From contig JAAHIC010000142.1 of NCBI GenBank assembly GCA_010671965.1, positions 1 to 8,685 on the forward strand: a stretch of 8,685 nucleotides of DNA, read 5' to 3'. Position numbers and translations under genes: made by a program. The DNA comes from Leptolyngbya sp. SIO4C5. GTDB lineage: Bacteria > Cyanobacteriota > Cyanobacteriia > Phormidesmidales > Phormidesmidaceae. The notes under the pieces are model-generated. The model was not told the DNA's origin, ran no database searches, and worked only from the letters and a program-made list of their open reading frames with translations. Below are positions 7,958 through 8,685 of this stretch, piece by piece (within the stretch, counting starts at the first letter, position 1; every line of letters begins with the position of its first letter).

Positions 7958-8018
7958 GCTGAGGCGGGTAACAGGCGATCGCGGTATATTGTTCTCCCAC
8001 GAATCTACCACCTGCTGA

Positions 8019-8633
8019 CTACAGCGCCCATTTGCAAGTGAGTTTCTGCAGCCAGCGCAGAGACAAGTCCATCAAAAACCCAATCAGTCCCAGCACAATC
8101 AGGCAGGCAAAGATTTCGTCAGTTCTAAAAAACTTTTGGGCAATTAGAATGCGCTTGCCCAAGCCCACTTCTGCCGCCACCAGTTCCGCCACCACCACCA
8201 GGTTCCAGGAAGAAGCCATGTTGATGCGAAACGTATCGATAATATTAGGCAAAACGTAGGGAGTAATTACCTGAAACAGAATTTGTCGCCGCCGTCCGCC
8301 CAGGGTGTAGGTGGTTTCAATCAGGTCTTTGGGCACGAACTTAACCGCGTCCATAATCATCAGGGTATTGAAGAAAACGGTGCCAATAAAAATTAGCGCA
8401 ATTTTGGGTTCTTCGCCTAGACCCAGATAGATAATGAGCAGCGGAATAAAGGCCGGGGCGGGCATATAGCGCACAATGCCAATAATCGGCTCGAACAGCG
8501 CTCGAATACTGGCAAAGGCGCCCATTGAAATGCCCAGGGGAATTGAAACCAGTCCGGCCAAAACAAACCCAGCCAGGACACGGCCAAAACTCGCCAGGAT
8601 ATCCCCTAGCAGATAGCCTTGAACCCTAAGTTC
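8019..8633 (-). CDS. NitT/TauT-type ABC transporter permease, 5' end broken
   Basis: Membrane subunit of an importer of the nitrate/sulfonate/taurine/bicarbonate group. The open frame runs back from the stop at 8019-8021 to a TAA at 8634-8636. It includes RYMPAPAFIPLLIIYLGLGE, the cytoplasmic EAA loop that docks with the ATPase (ETTYTLGGRRRQILFQVITP), and SWNLVVVAELVAAEVGLGKRI, typical of SsuC/TauC/NrtB relatives. The first usable start codon in this frame is TTG at 8561, but family-like sequence (ELRVQGYLLGDILAS, then GRVLAGFVLAG) continues upstream to about 8633, so that TTG is internal. The first membrane helix and N-terminus, about 60-80 residues, are missing from this frame. A one- or two-base shift near 8634-8645 is the likely reason (pseudogene or assembly error). 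No cognate ATPase or binding protein is in the window, so the substrate is not assignable. Confidence 0.8.
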   Translation of the reverse strand, partial: ELRVQGYLLGDILASFGRVLAGFVLAGLVSIPLGISMGAFASIRALFEPIIGIVRYMPAPAFIPLLIIYLGLGEEPKIALIFIGTVFFNTLMIMDAVKFVPKDLIETTYTLGGRRRQILFQVITPYVLPNIIDTFRINMASSWNLVVVAELVAAEVGLGKRILIAQKFFRTDEIFACLIVLGLIGFLMDLSLRWLQKLTCKWAL

Positions 8634-8685
8634 TTACCCTCCCCAGTAATGGTGGTACAGGCTCTGGTGGAGCTATGGGTTCAAG
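8634..8685 (-). other. Probable out-of-frame upstream part of the permease gene
   Basis: In another minus-strand frame this stretch encodes LEPIAPPEPVPPLLGRVR up to the window edge. The proline-rich pattern and its distance from DILAS resemble the PSPxxVxxxL segment that precedes the core domain in NitT/TauT permeases such as SsuC. It would join to ELRVQGYLL if one base were added or two removed at about 8634-8640, beside the sequence GGGGAGGG. The evidence is a pattern match over only 18 residues. Confidence 0.45.

Overview
Most of this window (about 545-8685) reads as chromosomal DNA of a cyanobacterium, probably a filamentous or Leptolyngbya/Phormidesmis-like lineage, although the genus cannot be fixed from sequence alone. 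The main evidence is twelve copies of the octamer GCGATCGC (HIP1, a hallmark of many cyanobacterial genomes) between 2304 and 7982, against about 0.1 expected by chance, together with moderate G+C and cyanobacterial-looking versions of housekeeping genes. The first ~520 bases look different: they are strongly G+C-rich, contain no HIP1, and hold the 3' part of an exopolysaccharide-type tyrosine kinase. This piece is either transferred DNA or a chimeric assembly join.

Layout, left to right. 2-475 (+): 3' part of a bacterial tyrosine autokinase (BY-kinase). 476-541 (+): a 21-codon ORF with a very good ribosome binding site, which looks like the start of the next gene of the same cluster, cut off near 520-545. 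559-777: a repeat region bounded by a perfect 16-bp inverted repeat, containing tandem 64-70 bp units built on a GATGGGCA/TGCCCATC hairpin. 797-2767 (-): acetyl-CoA synthetase (acs). 2923-3477 (+): a PadR-family regulator divergent from acs, with an imperfect palindrome in the shared upstream region. 3538-4332 (+): a membrane protein with a GIDE (MULAN-like) domain. 4340-5635 (-): adenylosuccinate lyase (purB), convergent with the previous gene. 5788-6492 (+): tRNA (guanine-N7)-methyltransferase (trmB). 6422-6763 (-): a small secreted four-cysteine protein of unknown function whose 3' end overlaps the trmB tail. 6923-7957 (-): a Ca2+/cation antiporter of the CaCA superfamily. 8019-8633 (-): a NitT/TauT-type ABC permease whose 5' end is interrupted by a stop; an out-of-frame stretch up to the window edge looks like its continuation.

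Functionally this is a mixed core-metabolism neighbourhood: acetate activation with an adjacent regulator, purine synthesis, tRNA modification and ion/solute transport. Apart from acs/padR (a shared divergent promoter region) and permease/antiporter (same strand, short spacing), nothing suggests a dedicated multi-gene system. I see no CRISPR array, tRNA, rRNA, transposase gene or toxin-antitoxin pair. The points most worth a second look are the compositional junction near 520-545, the hairpin repeat element beside it, the broken permease at the right edge, and the RING-less GIDE protein.
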